Part shown: piece after piece, positions 30,254 to 37,677 of the stretch
Numbering within the stretch: position 1 is the first letter of the stretch
Layout of the letters: each line of letters begins with the position of its first letter
From: a virus
Virus record (IMG/VR): IMGVR_UViG_3300043313_000135
Coordinates: 1 to 39,491 of that record
Strand: one strand, 5' to 3'
Length of the DNA stretch: 39,491 bases
Made by a program: the position numbers and the translations under genes
Notes under the pieces: generated by a model
Databases searched by the model: none
What the model was told of the DNA's origin: nothing
The model's input: the letters and a program-made list of their open reading frames with translations, nothing else

Positions 30254-31309
30254 ATGCCTAGTCGCACGCAGTCACGCACACAGAACCCGCAGGCGGCCCC
30301 GCCGAACGAAGAGCGCGGCGTCGTGCCGTTCGACGCGAAGGTCCGGGCGCGGGAGATCGAAGCGACGCTCGACGCTCGTCGCGGTCAGTTCCTCGCGCTA
30401 CTCGGCGGCGACCCGAAGCTGACCGACCGCTTCCTGACGGTCGTGCTCGACGCCGTCGTTCGCTCTCGGGATCTGCTCGAAGCGGATCCGCTCTCGCTCC
30501 TGACGTCGGTCCGCACGGCGGCGACACTCGGGCTCGAACCGACGGGAGTTCTCGGCGACGGGGCGATCATCGCCCGGCGCGACCGCAATCAAGGCGGGAA
30601 GAAGATCGCCACGTTTCAGCCGATGTACCGCGGGCTGATGCGACTCGCCCGAAGCTCCGGACAGGTCGCGAGCATGGACGCAGCGATCGTGTACGAGAAC
30701 GACGAGTTCGATATCACCCGCGGGACGGAGCCCCGGATCCTGCACCGACCGACGCTCGACGACGACATGGGCGGCGTGAAGGGAGCCTATGCCTTCGCGA
30801 AGCTGACGTCGGGCGAACTGATCGTTCGCTACTGGCCAACGTCGAAGCTCATACGGCATCGGGATCGCTTCGCGAAGGACTCGGCCTTCTGGAAGAACCA
30901 CCCCGAGCCGATGATGATGAAGACGGTCGTTCACGACCTGATGAAGTACCTGCCGCTCGGGCACACGGCGTCAATGGCGGTCGCGGTCGACGAAGCCGTC
31001 GAGTTCGGCGAGCCGACCCCTCCCGCCGTCCTGTCCCGGACAGCCCGACGACTCGGGGCCGGGCAGGATCTCGACGACGACGGCGAGAAGGCCCCGGAGA
31101 GCCCCGAGAACGGCTCAGGACAGGCCGAGCCCCCGGAAGCTGCACCGACCGCCATGCACGTTGACAAGGGGGCGCAGGAGCCGAATACGGAGGGCACGGC
31201 CCGCGAGATCTGCGGCAAGCCCGGACCCGACAGGGACTCGCAGCTATGCGTCGCAGCACGCGGTCACGCCGGGACGCACGCCGACGGCAGGGGTGCGACA
31301 TGGCTCTGA
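30254..31309 (+). CDS. recT: RecT single-strand annealing protein with a Cys/His C-terminal tail, 351 aa
   Basis: Residues about 20-260 show the RecT pattern: an N-terminal helix, SLLTSVRTAATLGLEPTGVLGDGAIIARRD, FQPMYRGLMRLARSSGQV, GAYAFAKLTSGELIVRYW and HPEPMMMKTVVHDLMKYLPL. RecT coats resected DNA from the exonuclease and anneals it to a partner. The last 90 residues are not RecT: a Pro/Glu/Gly-rich linker leads to EICGKPGPDRDSQLC...GHAGTHADG, a likely zinc knuckle with two Cys and two His that may bind DNA or a partner. The exonuclease-annealase pair is a two-gene recombination system. Confidence 0.85.
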   Translation: MPSRTQSRTQNPQAAPPNEERGVVPFDAKVRAREIEATLDARRGQFLALLGGDPKLTDRFLTVVLDAVVRSRDLLEADPLSLLTSVRTAATLGLEPTGVLGDGAIIARRDRNQGGKKIATFQPMYRGLMRLARSSGQVASMDAAIVYENDEFDITRGTEPRILHRPTLDDDMGGVKGAYAFAKLTSGELIVRYWPTSKLIRHRDRFAKDSAFWKNHPEPMMMKTVVHDLMKYLPLGHTASMAVAVDEAVEFGEPTPPAVLSRTARRLGAGQDLDDDGEKAPESPENGSGQAEPPEAAPTAMHVDKGAQEPNTEGTAREICGKPGPDRDSQLCVAARGHAGTHADGRGATWL

Positions 31310-31569
31310 CCGGACCGACCGACCCCGCGCTGCGGGCGGCGACGTCGTTCTTGGAAGACGTTGGGCGGCTTCCCGCCTACGACATCATGGGCGCTCCTGC
31401 CGTCCGCGTAGCCGACCTGTCAGCACTCGTTGAGCGGCATGTCGCCGGACTCCACGACCCGGACCATCATCACGTCTCCCGATCCCCTGACACCGAGACG
31501 CTACCCGACGGGCCGTTTCGAGACATCGAGGACCGCCCTGACACCGAGACGGCGGGAGAGGCGGGATGA
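31300..31569 (+). CDS. Hypothetical protein, 89 aa
   Basis: ATG at 31300 overlaps the recT end by 10 nt; an earlier in-frame ATG lies within recT and gives an Arg-rich extension, so is not preferred. The first half is helical (ALRAATSFLEDVGRLPAYDIMG), and the second is hydrophilic with two DTET copies (PDTETLP, PDTETAG). Not recognised. Confidence 0.55.
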   Translation: MALTGPTDPALRAATSFLEDVGRLPAYDIMGAPAVRVADLSALVERHVAGLHDPDHHHVSRSPDTETLPDGPFRDIEDRPDTETAGEAG

Positions 31570-31811
31570 GCGGCTTCACGCCGGAGCAGCTTCACGATAT
31601 CGGCATGGCGATCGCTCAGGCCGAAGCCGCGATCTCGGCCGAGCCCGAAGCCTTCCACTACATCGACGATCACGCGCAGGTCGTCGGCGACGTCATCGTC
31701 ATGGCGCTCGCGCAGAAGGGCTTCGTCGTGACGGCTGACGCGATCGCCGCGGCCGTCATCGTGTCGGAGCTTGAAGATGAGGCTCCGGGCGACCCGAAGC
31801 TTCTGTCGTGA
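31566..31811 (+). CDS. Hypothetical protein, 81 aa
   Basis: ATG overlaps the previous stop. A compact helical protein (TPEQLHDIGMAIAQAEAAISAEP, GDVIVMALAQKGFVVTADAIAAAVI) with an acidic end. No motif. Function unknown; in the recombination operon. Confidence 0.65.
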   Translation: MSGFTPEQLHDIGMAIAQAEAAISAEPEAFHYIDDHAQVVGDVIVMALAQKGFVVTADAIAAAVIVSELEDEAPGDPKLLS

Positions 31812-31957
31812 AGTGGCTACTTCGGTTCCGGTGGCCGAGTGATCCAGCGAAGCAGCGGCAGCGGCACGAGCGGCTCTACGGGCACGAGGCGATCGGCGGC
31901 TCGCTGCCCCACGACTATATCTGTCGGGTGTGCTTCCGTAGCCTGCTCCGGCCATGA
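31808..31957 (+). CDS. Small protein with a CxxC, 49 aa
   Basis: GTG at 31808 overlaps the previous stop and the end overlaps the next ATG. Arg-rich start (KWLLRFRWPSDPAKQRQRH), then YICRVCFRSLL with a CxxC pair. It might bind zinc with the preceding His residues. Function unknown. Confidence 0.55.
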   Translation: MKWLLRFRWPSDPAKQRQRHERLYGHEAIGGSLPHDYICRVCFRSLLRP

Positions 31958-32481
31958 TGCAGGAGTTCGACGGCCCGCACGACGACTGTCAGAACCCGGA
32001 CGCGCACGTTCACCGGATCGTCGACCGGCGCGATCTCGAAGCCGGGCTCGCGGCGAAGGAGAGCGGCACCGAAGCCGTTCTCGCGGCGACCCCGGCCGAG
32101 TGGAAGAAGGCGTTCCGGATCGAAGCCGAGCGTCTCGCGGCGACCGGCCGGGAGTTCACGGCTGAAGACGTGACGGAGGTCGTCGGGCTCCCGGCGAGCG
32201 TCAACGCGATCGGCGCGGCGATGAACGCTCTCGCTCGGGCCGGGACGGTCGCACGGGTCGGCTCGACAATGGCGACCCGGTCACTCCGGCACGCTTCGCG
32301 CATCACGGTCTGGAAGGGCGTCCGGGTGCTACCGCGGGGCGTGCCGTCCGGGCCGCCGTGCTTCACCTGCGGGCGGCGTCCCGACTTCGCATACGACAAC
32401 GGCTCACCGGGCTATCGGTGCCGACACGACAAGGGGCTATTCGATGATGATCCCGAAGCTACAGAAGCGGCCGAAGCGTAA
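31954..32481 (+). CDS. Hypothetical winged-helix-like protein with C-terminal zinc finger, 175 aa
   Basis: ATGATG start. The middle (REFTAEDVTEVVGLPASVNAIGAAMNALARAGTVARVG) has the helix-helix-wing order of a winged-helix domain. The C-terminus (PPCFTCGRRPDFAYDNGSPGYRCRHD) is a C2-CH zinc element. A DNA-binding role in replication or regulation is likely but not proven. The next gene begins 38 nt inside its 3' end. Confidence 0.6.
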   Translation: MMQEFDGPHDDCQNPDAHVHRIVDRRDLEAGLAAKESGTEAVLAATPAEWKKAFRIEAERLAATGREFTAEDVTEVVGLPASVNAIGAAMNALARAGTVARVGSTMATRSLRHASRITVWKGVRVLPRGVPSGPPCFTCGRRPDFAYDNGSPGYRCRHDKGLFDDDPEATEAAEA

Positions 32482-32779
32482 GCGTCAGGTCACGCTGCTC
32501 GGGATCCCGGTCCCGATGGGCGAGCTACGCGAGTTCGTCTTCTGGCGCGACGGCGGCTGTCTCGCGAAGCGGTTCAGCCCCGGTCACGTCTGTCAGGGTG
32601 ATCTGACGCTCGAACACGTCCTGAAGGTTCACGACGTCACAGACGGCCGTCAGGACAACGAGCGGCACACGGTCACGCTATGTCACGGGCTGAACGGGAT
32701 CTCGATCGCGAGCATGGCGCTCCGGCAGAAGCTCCGCGATCACCTGCGGGCCTTGTACCCGGAGTGCGAGCGCGGCTAA
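32444..32779 (+). CDS. HNH-type endonuclease-like protein, 111 aa
   Basis: Basic N-terminus, then LREFVFWRDGGCLAKRF...CQGDLTLEHV with Cys39 and Cys50 before the Glu57-His58 pair. NERHTVTLCHGLN (Cys80, His81, Asn84) follows, so Cys/His pairs flank an HNH beta-beta-alpha core. In phages such enzymes assist DNA packaging, recombination or homing. Here it sits after RecT rather than beside the terminase, favouring a DNA-metabolism role. Free-standing and short for the family. Confidence 0.65.
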   Translation: MMIPKLQKRPKRKRQVTLLGIPVPMGELREFVFWRDGGCLAKRFSPGHVCQGDLTLEHVLKVHDVTDGRQDNERHTVTLCHGLNGISIASMALRQKLRDHLRALYPECERG

Positions 32780-32817
32780 TATCTACCCGTCGACTCCACG
32801 GTCGGCGGATCTCGGGC

Positions 32818-32853
32818 TTCGGGCCGGGGCGACTAGAAGCGTTCCGGCCCGAA
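32818..32853 (+). terminator. 10-bp inverted repeat before the initiator gene
   Basis: TTCGGGCCGG and CCGGCCCGAA are perfect complements across a 16-nt loop, then TAACCCG. It ends the preceding operon or acts as an operator of the gene at 32877. The T-run is absent, so termination is uncertain. Confidence 0.45.
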
Positions 32854-32876
32854 TAACCCGCCTTCTAGGGGATCTG

Positions 32877-33938
32877 ATGACGACACGGCGATCACCGCTC
32901 GGGACGTGGATCAAGGTCTACGTCTCGGCGCTCGACACGAAAGCTCACTACTCCGACGCTCAGTTCAGGGCGCTCGTCGAGATCTGGATGCACGCGGCTC
33001 GGCAGCCCGTCAGGGGCGTCTTCACTCACCGCTCCGCGATCGACAGGAAGGTCGGATCCGACAACGTCGACTTCCTGATCGAGCAGGGAGATATCGAACT
33101 GCTCCCGAACAGTTCCGTAGCAGTTCACAAGTGGGCCGATTATCAGTCGGGCGTCCTGTCAACGGAGCGTGGATCACGCTCAGAGAAGCCCGGTGGGGAA
33201 CGTGTGGATAACAGTTCAGCAACGGCTCCCGAACAGTTCGCGAACAGTTCTCTTACGCGGGCGCGTGACGCGCTCTCCCCTCTACCCTCTAAGAACGTAG
33301 ACGTAGAGAACGGAGTAGAGCCTGTCGCGGGCGCGAGCTACCCCGTCGAAGGATCCGACGAAGACGCGCTCGATCGGTACTACGCGCTGACAGGCAGCCG
33401 TCCGTGGGGCAAGCGGGTCGGCGAGTGGATCGGCGAGCTTCAGGCGAAGCACGGACTGACGCACGTCGTCGCGGCGCTCGAAGTCGAAGCGGCGGGCGGC
33501 CGCGAGAAGCTGATCGAGCGGGTCGCCGTCCGGCTCGAACGTCAGGCCGATCGGGTCGCGAAGGCCGAAGCCCGGAAGCCGAAGCCGGTCGACCCCCTGA
33601 TCGCCGAGCAGAGAGCGGCCTACGCCGACCGCTACGGCCCCGAGACGGCCGATCTGCCCGTAGGCGACCCTGCGGCCGGTCGAGCGGCGTTCGAGGCTCT
33701 CCGTGGATCCTTCGGGGCTCGTGGGGGGCTTCCCGTCGGCGTCGGGTCTGTGCTACCGTCCCGGAAGAACGGTCAGGGGCAACCCCTGATGGACGCCGGT
33801 ATGTCGGGTTCGACGGCACCGGCTCGCGGCCCGGAGAGAGGTACTCCTTCCCCCCGGAGTTCTGCGGTCCGTCCATCTTCGAGCGGGCCGTTCAAGAAAG
33901 CTTCGACGGACGAAGCTGCAGCGAAGGAGAAGTCGTGA
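32877..33938 (+). CDS. Replication initiator / replisome organizer (winged-helix), 353 aa
   Basis: The start (SPLGTWIKVYVSALDTKAHYSDAQFRALVEIWMHAARQPVRGVFTHRSAIDRKVG...DFLIEQGDIELLPN) has the winged-helix pattern of phage replisome organizers related to DnaD/O proteins. A linker follows, then a helical domain (DALDRYYALTGSRPWGKRVGEWIGELQAKHGL) and a long low-complexity basic end. The gene carries the GAACAGTTC iterons and a DnaA box (see origin), as in phages where the initiator gene contains the origin. No helicase or primase gene is seen, so host enzymes are likely recruited. Confidence 0.7.
   Translation: MTTRRSPLGTWIKVYVSALDTKAHYSDAQFRALVEIWMHAARQPVRGVFTHRSAIDRKVGSDNVDFLIEQGDIELLPNSSVAVHKWADYQSGVLSTERGSRSEKPGGERVDNSSATAPEQFANSSLTRARDALSPLPSKNVDVENGVEPVAGASYPVEGSDEDALDRYYALTGSRPWGKRVGEWIGELQAKHGLTHVVAALEVEAAGGREKLIERVAVRLERQADRVAKAEARKPKPVDPLIAEQRAAYADRYGPETADLPVGDPAAGRAAFEALRGSFGARGGLPVGVGSVLPSRKNGQGQPLMDAGMSGSTAPARGPERGTPSPRSSAVRPSSSGPFKKASTDEAAAKEKS
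33101..33250 (+). other. Candidate replication origin: GAACAGTTC iterons and a DnaA box
   Basis: Exact GAACAGTTC at 33107-33115, 33231-33239 and 33242-33250, and a one-mismatch copy at 33209-33217. GCAGTTC at 33120-33126 is a half. The 15-nt unit GCTCCCGAACAGTTC occurs at 33101 and 33225. TGTGGATAA at 33203-33211 is a perfect DnaA-box consensus (TTATCCACA on the minus strand). Confidence 0.6.
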
Positions 33939-35176
33939 ACGAGATCAACCGACGGAGCTTCCTTGTCGGCGCGGCGGGCGTCGTGGGTGTCATCACCTGC
34001 GCTGCGGCCCCGAGCGGCAAGGGCAAGCCTTCCCCGAAGCCGACACCGACCCCCACGGCAACGCCGACACCCGTCCCGACGCCGTCCGGCATCCCGTCGA
34101 CGGTCCGCTTCGGCACTCTGGCGAGCGATCCGGCGCGGGCCGGGCAGGAGTTCACGGCCGGGCTCCGGCTGGCCGGGCACGAGACGTATTGGGACCGGCT
34201 CGAAAGCAGCGACGGCGTCTTCGGCAGCTTCGACGGCGTCAAGGCCGATCACGACGCCTTCCTGAACGCCGGGCTCGCGCTGCAGCTAGAGCCGGGGATC
34301 CACTACGCCCCGAGCTACGTCAAGGGCCTGCCGAACGGGCGCTTCGTCAATCAGTTCGGGCAGGTCGGCGGGCCGCCGAATATGACGTGGTCGCCCGACG
34401 TCCGGGGCCGTGTCGAGCGGTTCGTGACGAAGCTCGCGGCCGCCGTCGACCTGTCGACCTACGCGGCGATCCGGATCGGCGGCGGCGGCACCGTCGAGAC
34501 GCTCTACCCGGCGCACAACGCGGGCGGCACGGCTAACGGCTATTGGGCCTTCGACGCTCTGGCGCAGGCCGCCTGTCCGTTCCCCGGCCTGAAGCCGGGC
34601 GACACGTCGACCCATTGGGCCGAGTGGTACGGGTGGTATCTCGACGCTCTCGTCGACGAAGTGCTCTGGAAGATCGACCTGTACCGCTCGCTCGGGTTCG
34701 GGGGACGCTTCCACGTCCTGATGCCGGGCTCCGGCGCACGGCCGTCGACGGTGTCGAGCGCGATCGCGAACCGGATGACGATCTACGGCGACGTCATGGC
34801 GCGGGGCGCTGCGTGGCACGAGATCGCGAGGCGGCTGACGCCGGTCGGCTTCGTCGACGCCTACTGCTCGTCGGCCGCTGAAGGGGCTGTCGCCGACTAC
34901 ACGCAGCCCGGCGATCAGTCGCTCACTGTCGCGGATCCGGCGCTGAACTCGTGGTCGTCGATGCGCTGGCTCGCCTTCCTCGCGGGTCAGTACGGGCTCG
35001 GAGCTTCGGGGGAGAACCCCGGCTATCCGGCCGGTTCCTACGGCCGGGCGATGATGCACGCTCTCGTCACGCAGGCGAAGGTCGCCGGGTGGACGGCGGC
35101 GATGTGGGCGCACGATCGCAACCTGTACGACGGCACCGGCCCGACTCTGGCCGACTACAGCACGGAGATCTCGTGA
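33935..35176 (+). CDS. Secreted glycoside-hydrolase-like protein with twin-arginine/lipoprotein-type signal, 413 aa
   Basis: GTG start in a GTGA junction with the initiator gene, behind GAAGGAG. INRRSFLVGAAGVVGVITC has a twin-arginine motif, a hydrophobic core and a possible lipobox Cys (residue 22; Thr at -1 is atypical). A Pro/Thr linker (KPSPKPTPTPTATPTPVPTP) leads to a TIM-barrel-like domain. HETYWDRLESSDGVFGSFDGVKADHDAFLNAGLALQLEPGIHY resembles GH42-type beta-galactosidases ('W..lE...G.f.f...d..l..a...Gl'). Acidic positions in GGGGTVETLYP and ASGENPGYP are candidate catalytic residues. It would act outside the membrane, perhaps on wall or surface glycans. Same strand and codon use as neighbours. 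Confidence 0.6.
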   Translation: MNEINRRSFLVGAAGVVGVITCAAAPSGKGKPSPKPTPTPTATPTPVPTPSGIPSTVRFGTLASDPARAGQEFTAGLRLAGHETYWDRLESSDGVFGSFDGVKADHDAFLNAGLALQLEPGIHYAPSYVKGLPNGRFVNQFGQVGGPPNMTWSPDVRGRVERFVTKLAAAVDLSTYAAIRIGGGGTVETLYPAHNAGGTANGYWAFDALAQAACPFPGLKPGDTSTHWAEWYGWYLDALVDEVLWKIDLYRSLGFGGRFHVLMPGSGARPSTVSSAIANRMTIYGDVMARGAAWHEIARRLTPVGFVDAYCSSAAEGAVADYTQPGDQSLTVADPALNSWSSMRWLAFLAGQYGLGASGENPGYPAGSYGRAMMHALVTQAKVAGWTAAMWAHDRNLYDGTGPTLADYSTEIS

Positions 35177-35177
35177 C

Positions 35178-35414
35178 ATGGCAGTCATCGGGATCGACCG
35201 CAAGTGCCGACGGTGCGGGAAGTGGCACTACTTCAAGAACGGCGTCGACGCGAACCGGGATCGCTGCCCGGAGTGCGGGGCCGAATACGGGCACGTCGAA
35301 CTAGGGCTCGACGCGACTCGCTTCGCCGGACCGAAGCCGAAGCTTCCGAAGGCGCTGCAGATGCAGGCGACGAAGCTCCCGAAGCCGAAGCCCGGCGAGT
35401 ACGGGGGCGACTGA
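35178..35414 (+). CDS. Zinc-ribbon protein, 78 aa
   Basis: RKCRRCGKWHYF and DRCPECGAEY give two CxxC knuckles 22 residues apart, a standard zinc ribbon (C4). The rest is Lys/Pro-rich (FAGPKPKLPKALQMQATKLP). Probable DNA- or protein-binding factor in the replication operon; the stop overlaps the resolvase start. Confidence 0.7.
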   Translation: MAVIGIDRKCRRCGKWHYFKNGVDANRDRCPECGAEYGHVELGLDATRFAGPKPKLPKALQMQATKLPKPKPGEYGGD

Positions 35415-35839
35415 TGTTCGAGAGCGAGCCGGTCGCAGCCCGGATCCATCAGGCGATCCAGATCGAGATACTCGGCTGGCCGCCGTCGGCGAACGCCCGG
35501 CCGGGCAACCCGCACGAGCGGGCCCGGATCACCGCGGAATGGCGATCGACGTCGCGCATCCTCGCGAATGAACACCTGCGCTCGTGGGATCGCCGACACG
35601 CGCAGAAGTGGGAGCCCCTGAAGGTCGCGACGATGATCGTGACGTTCGTCCTGCCGACGAAGGGCCGCCACGATTGGGACAATCTCGTCTCGATGCTGAA
35701 GCCCCTGCTCGACGGGATCGTCGACGCGAAGGTCGTCGTCGACGACTCGATCTATGCGCTGCCGCACGTCTACACGGAGTTCGAGTACCGCAAGGGCGTC
35801 AAGGCGATCCGGTTCGAGATCTCGGAGCCCGTCGAATGA
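35414..35839 (+). CDS. rusA: RusA-type Holliday junction resolvase, 141 aa
   Basis: ILGWPPSANARPG near residue 20 and PTKGRHDWDNLVSMLKPLLDGI (Asp87, Asp89, Asn90, Lys96, Asp100), then KVVVDDS (Asp110, Asp111), are the RusA signature. The conserved acidic residues bind metal. It cuts branched DNA made during phage recombination and before packaging. Length is normal. It agrees with the exonuclease and RecT pair upstream. Confidence 0.9.
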   Translation: MFESEPVAARIHQAIQIEILGWPPSANARPGNPHERARITAEWRSTSRILANEHLRSWDRRHAQKWEPLKVATMIVTFVLPTKGRHDWDNLVSMLKPLLDGIVDAKVVVDDSIYALPHVYTEFEYRKGVKAIRFEISEPVE

Positions 35840-36126
35840 ACGCCTACGTCAACGATGAAGGCGACGTCTGGATCCCGAAGGGCTCGGGCCCGTGGCCGAA
35901 GATCCTGCGCGAAGCTCGGGGGATGCTCGACATGATCGCGGACCCCGGCCCGATGGAGTATCTCGGCGTCACCGAAGTCAGGGTCAGCGACGAGCACGAC
36001 GCCGACGGGCTGCACCACGACGACGACGGGTGTGCCGACTCGCAGGATACGAGGCTAGAAGCTCCGGGCTTCGTGCCGTGTTGCCGGACGGAGCAGGGGC
36101 ATCACTTTAGGGCGAAGGAACGATGA
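35836..36126 (+). CDS. Hypothetical protein, 96 aa
   Basis: ATG overlaps the rusA stop. A helical region (KILREARGMLDMIADPGPMEYLG) is followed by an acidic, His-rich segment (SDEHDADGLHHDDDGCADS) and VPCCRTEQGHHF, which may bind metal. Not recognised. The end overlaps the next start. Confidence 0.6.
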   Translation: MNAYVNDEGDVWIPKGSGPWPKILREARGMLDMIADPGPMEYLGVTEVRVSDEHDADGLHHDDDGCADSQDTRLEAPGFVPCCRTEQGHHFRAKER

Positions 36127-36410
36127 AGCACGTCGACAAGCTCGCGTTCGACGCGGCGCTCTCGGATATGTGGGCGACGACCGACGCCGACCCCGACGTG
36201 ATCTTCGCCCGGCAGGGGCTCGCGATCGTGCCGATCGACAAGGTCAGAAATGCCGCCGTCGACGCGGAGCTTCTGTCCTTCTTCGTCGACGAACTGACCG
36301 GCGACGCCGGGCTCACCTGTCAGGTCAAGGAGCGGATCAACGGGCCGGAGTTCACGGCAATCGACGTCGAAGATATCCGGCGCTTCGCAGACGACTTCTT
36401 CGATGAGTGA
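36123..36410 (+). CDS. Hypothetical acidic protein, 95 aa
   Basis: ATG overlaps the previous stop. Alternating helix and strand with an acidic end (IDVEDIRRFADDFFDE). No motif. It overlaps the ParB-like gene by 8 nt. Function unknown. Confidence 0.65.
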   Translation: MKHVDKLAFDAALSDMWATTDADPDVIFARQGLAIVPIDKVRNAAVDAELLSFFVDELTGDAGLTCQVKERINGPEFTAIDVEDIRRFADDFFDE

Positions 36411-36933
36411 GCCCGAAGTCGTCGAGACGTGGCACGTCGAACTCGTGCCGCTCGCGACCCTGAACCTGCACCCCCGGAACTACCGCGATCACGACGTCGG
36501 GGCGATTGCCGAGAGCCTGAAGCGGTGGGGCCCGTGGCGGGCGCTCGTGGTGCAGCGAAGCTCGAACACGATCCTCGTCGGCAACGGCGAAGCGAAGGCG
36601 TTCGACCTGCTCGGAGTCGAGAAGGTGCCGGTCCGGTGGGTCGACGTCGACGACGCGAACGCGCTCGCGATCCTGCTCGCCGATAACTGGATCCCGAGCC
36701 GGGGCCGCAACATGGACCCTGAGCTACTCGAAGTCATGCAGGAGCTTCGGGAAGAGCGGGAACTCTTCAGCGCGGCCGGGGCCGACGACGACGATCTCGA
36801 CGCGCTCGAACGGGAAGTCGCCGATCTCGACCGACCGCTGAAGCTCGACAGCCGGAAGATGAGCCCGAAGAAGGGCCTGAAGATCACCTGCCCGGAGTGC
36901 GGGCACAAGTTCGAGACAGGAGCAAAGAAGTGA
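36403..36933 (+). CDS. ParB-like nuclease-fold protein with C-terminal zinc ribbon, 176 aa
   Basis: Residues about 10-90 follow the ParB N-terminal/sulfiredoxin pattern: VPLATLNLHPRNYRDHDVGAIAESLKRWGPWRALVVQR...ILVGNGEAKAFDLLGVEKVPVRWVDVDD. Phage members occur beside DNA-modification, packaging or replication genes. The Lys-rich C-terminus carries TCPECGHKFETG, half of a zinc ribbon, an unusual addition. No separate ParA is present, so plasmid-type partition is unlikely. Confidence 0.8.
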   Translation: MSEPEVVETWHVELVPLATLNLHPRNYRDHDVGAIAESLKRWGPWRALVVQRSSNTILVGNGEAKAFDLLGVEKVPVRWVDVDDANALAILLADNWIPSRGRNMDPELLEVMQELREERELFSAAGADDDDLDALEREVADLDRPLKLDSRKMSPKKGLKITCPECGHKFETGAKK

Positions 36934-37322
36934 GCGACGAGACACCGCTGAACCCCGACGGCGTGCCGGGCAAGCTGACGACCGAAGCCGAAGACGTTTC
37001 ACCCGTCAACGGGCGACCGTTCGAGCCCGGCGAGCCCGGCTACGTCGACCCGGTCGATCAGGCGATCGCCGCGACGGAGCCGGAAGGCGAGCACCACTGG
37101 ACGGCCGACTTCACGTTCGACAAGGACGGCTCGACGATGCGGCTGAAGGTGCCGATCGACTTCGACAGCGACAAGTTCGAGACGGCCGTCGTGCTTCTGG
37201 CGCAGCTTCGCGTCGCATCGGATCAGCGCAAGGCGGCGATGAACCCGATCATCACGGCCCCGAAGCCCCCGACGCTCGTCGCGCTCGACGGTCGGCCGAT
37301 CGCGAGCCGGAAGCCCGACTGA
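36930..37322 (+). CDS. Hypothetical protein, 130 aa
   Basis: GTG overlaps the ParB-like stop. The first 60 residues are Pro/Glu-rich and flexible, then a beta-alpha domain (HHWTADFTFDKDGSTMRLKVPIDFDSDKFETAVVLLAQLRVA). No recognised family. Next to the ParB-like gene and possibly co-functional. Confidence 0.6.
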   Translation: MSDETPLNPDGVPGKLTTEAEDVSPVNGRPFEPGEPGYVDPVDQAIAATEPEGEHHWTADFTFDKDGSTMRLKVPIDFDSDKFETAVVLLAQLRVASDQRKAAMNPIITAPKPPTLVALDGRPIASRKPD

Positions 37323-37507
37323 TGGACCGGCCCGAGCCCGGCGACAAGGTCATCGTCACGGGCGGGCGCTACCGCAAGGCGACCGGCACGCTCGTCGAGT
37401 CAGTGACGCTCCGGGGCCCGAGCGGGGCGCTGTACCGCTTCGCGATCGTCAAGCGGCCGCGGGCCGGGAATACGGTCGTCTTCGAGCACGAGGTCGCGAA
37501 GGCATGA
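37322..37507 (+). CDS. Small beta-barrel-like (KOW-type) protein, 61 aa
   Basis: ATG shares a base with the preceding stop. GDKVIVTGGRYRKATGTLVESVTL...GALYRFAIVKRP is a compact strand pattern like KOW/SH3 modules ('GD.V.v..G...g..g.V'). KOW modules often bind RNA or RNA polymerase. Role here unproven. Ends in an ATGA junction. Confidence 0.6.
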   Translation: MDRPEPGDKVIVTGGRYRKATGTLVESVTLRGPSGALYRFAIVKRPRAGNTVVFEHEVAKA

Positions 37508-37677
37508 ACCTGAAGACAGCTATGAGCGTCGCGACGGTCTTCGTGCTCGCCGTTCTGACGTTCCTCGCGTGGCTCGTCGCTCACTTCAGCGAGAAGTGGG
37601 GCAACCGGATCGCGATCCTCGCGTTCATCGCGCTCTTTCAGGGCACGCTAACGGTCCTGATGATGCCGGACCGATGA
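37504..37677 (+). CDS. Small two-span membrane protein, 57 aa
   Basis: ATG in ATGA overlap. Two hydrophobic segments (VATVFVLAVLTFLAWLVAHF and IAILAFIALFQGTLTVLMM) flank a short SEKWGN turn. The stop overlaps the next ATG. Function unknown; small membrane proteins in early phage regions may alter host entry or exclusion. Confidence 0.6.
   Translation: MNLKTAMSVATVFVLAVLTFLAWLVAHFSEKWGNRIAILAFIALFQGTLTVLMMPDR

Noticed and set aside
31161-31189. TTGACA inside recT as a further promoter
   Set aside because: No acceptable -10 at 16-18 nt (AATACG only) and no ACGGA leader after it.
33404-33934. Upstream in-frame extension of the glycosidase-like protein
   Set aside because: The region is Arg-rich shadow of the initiator gene; GTG 33935 follows GAAGGAG and starts a proper signal sequence.
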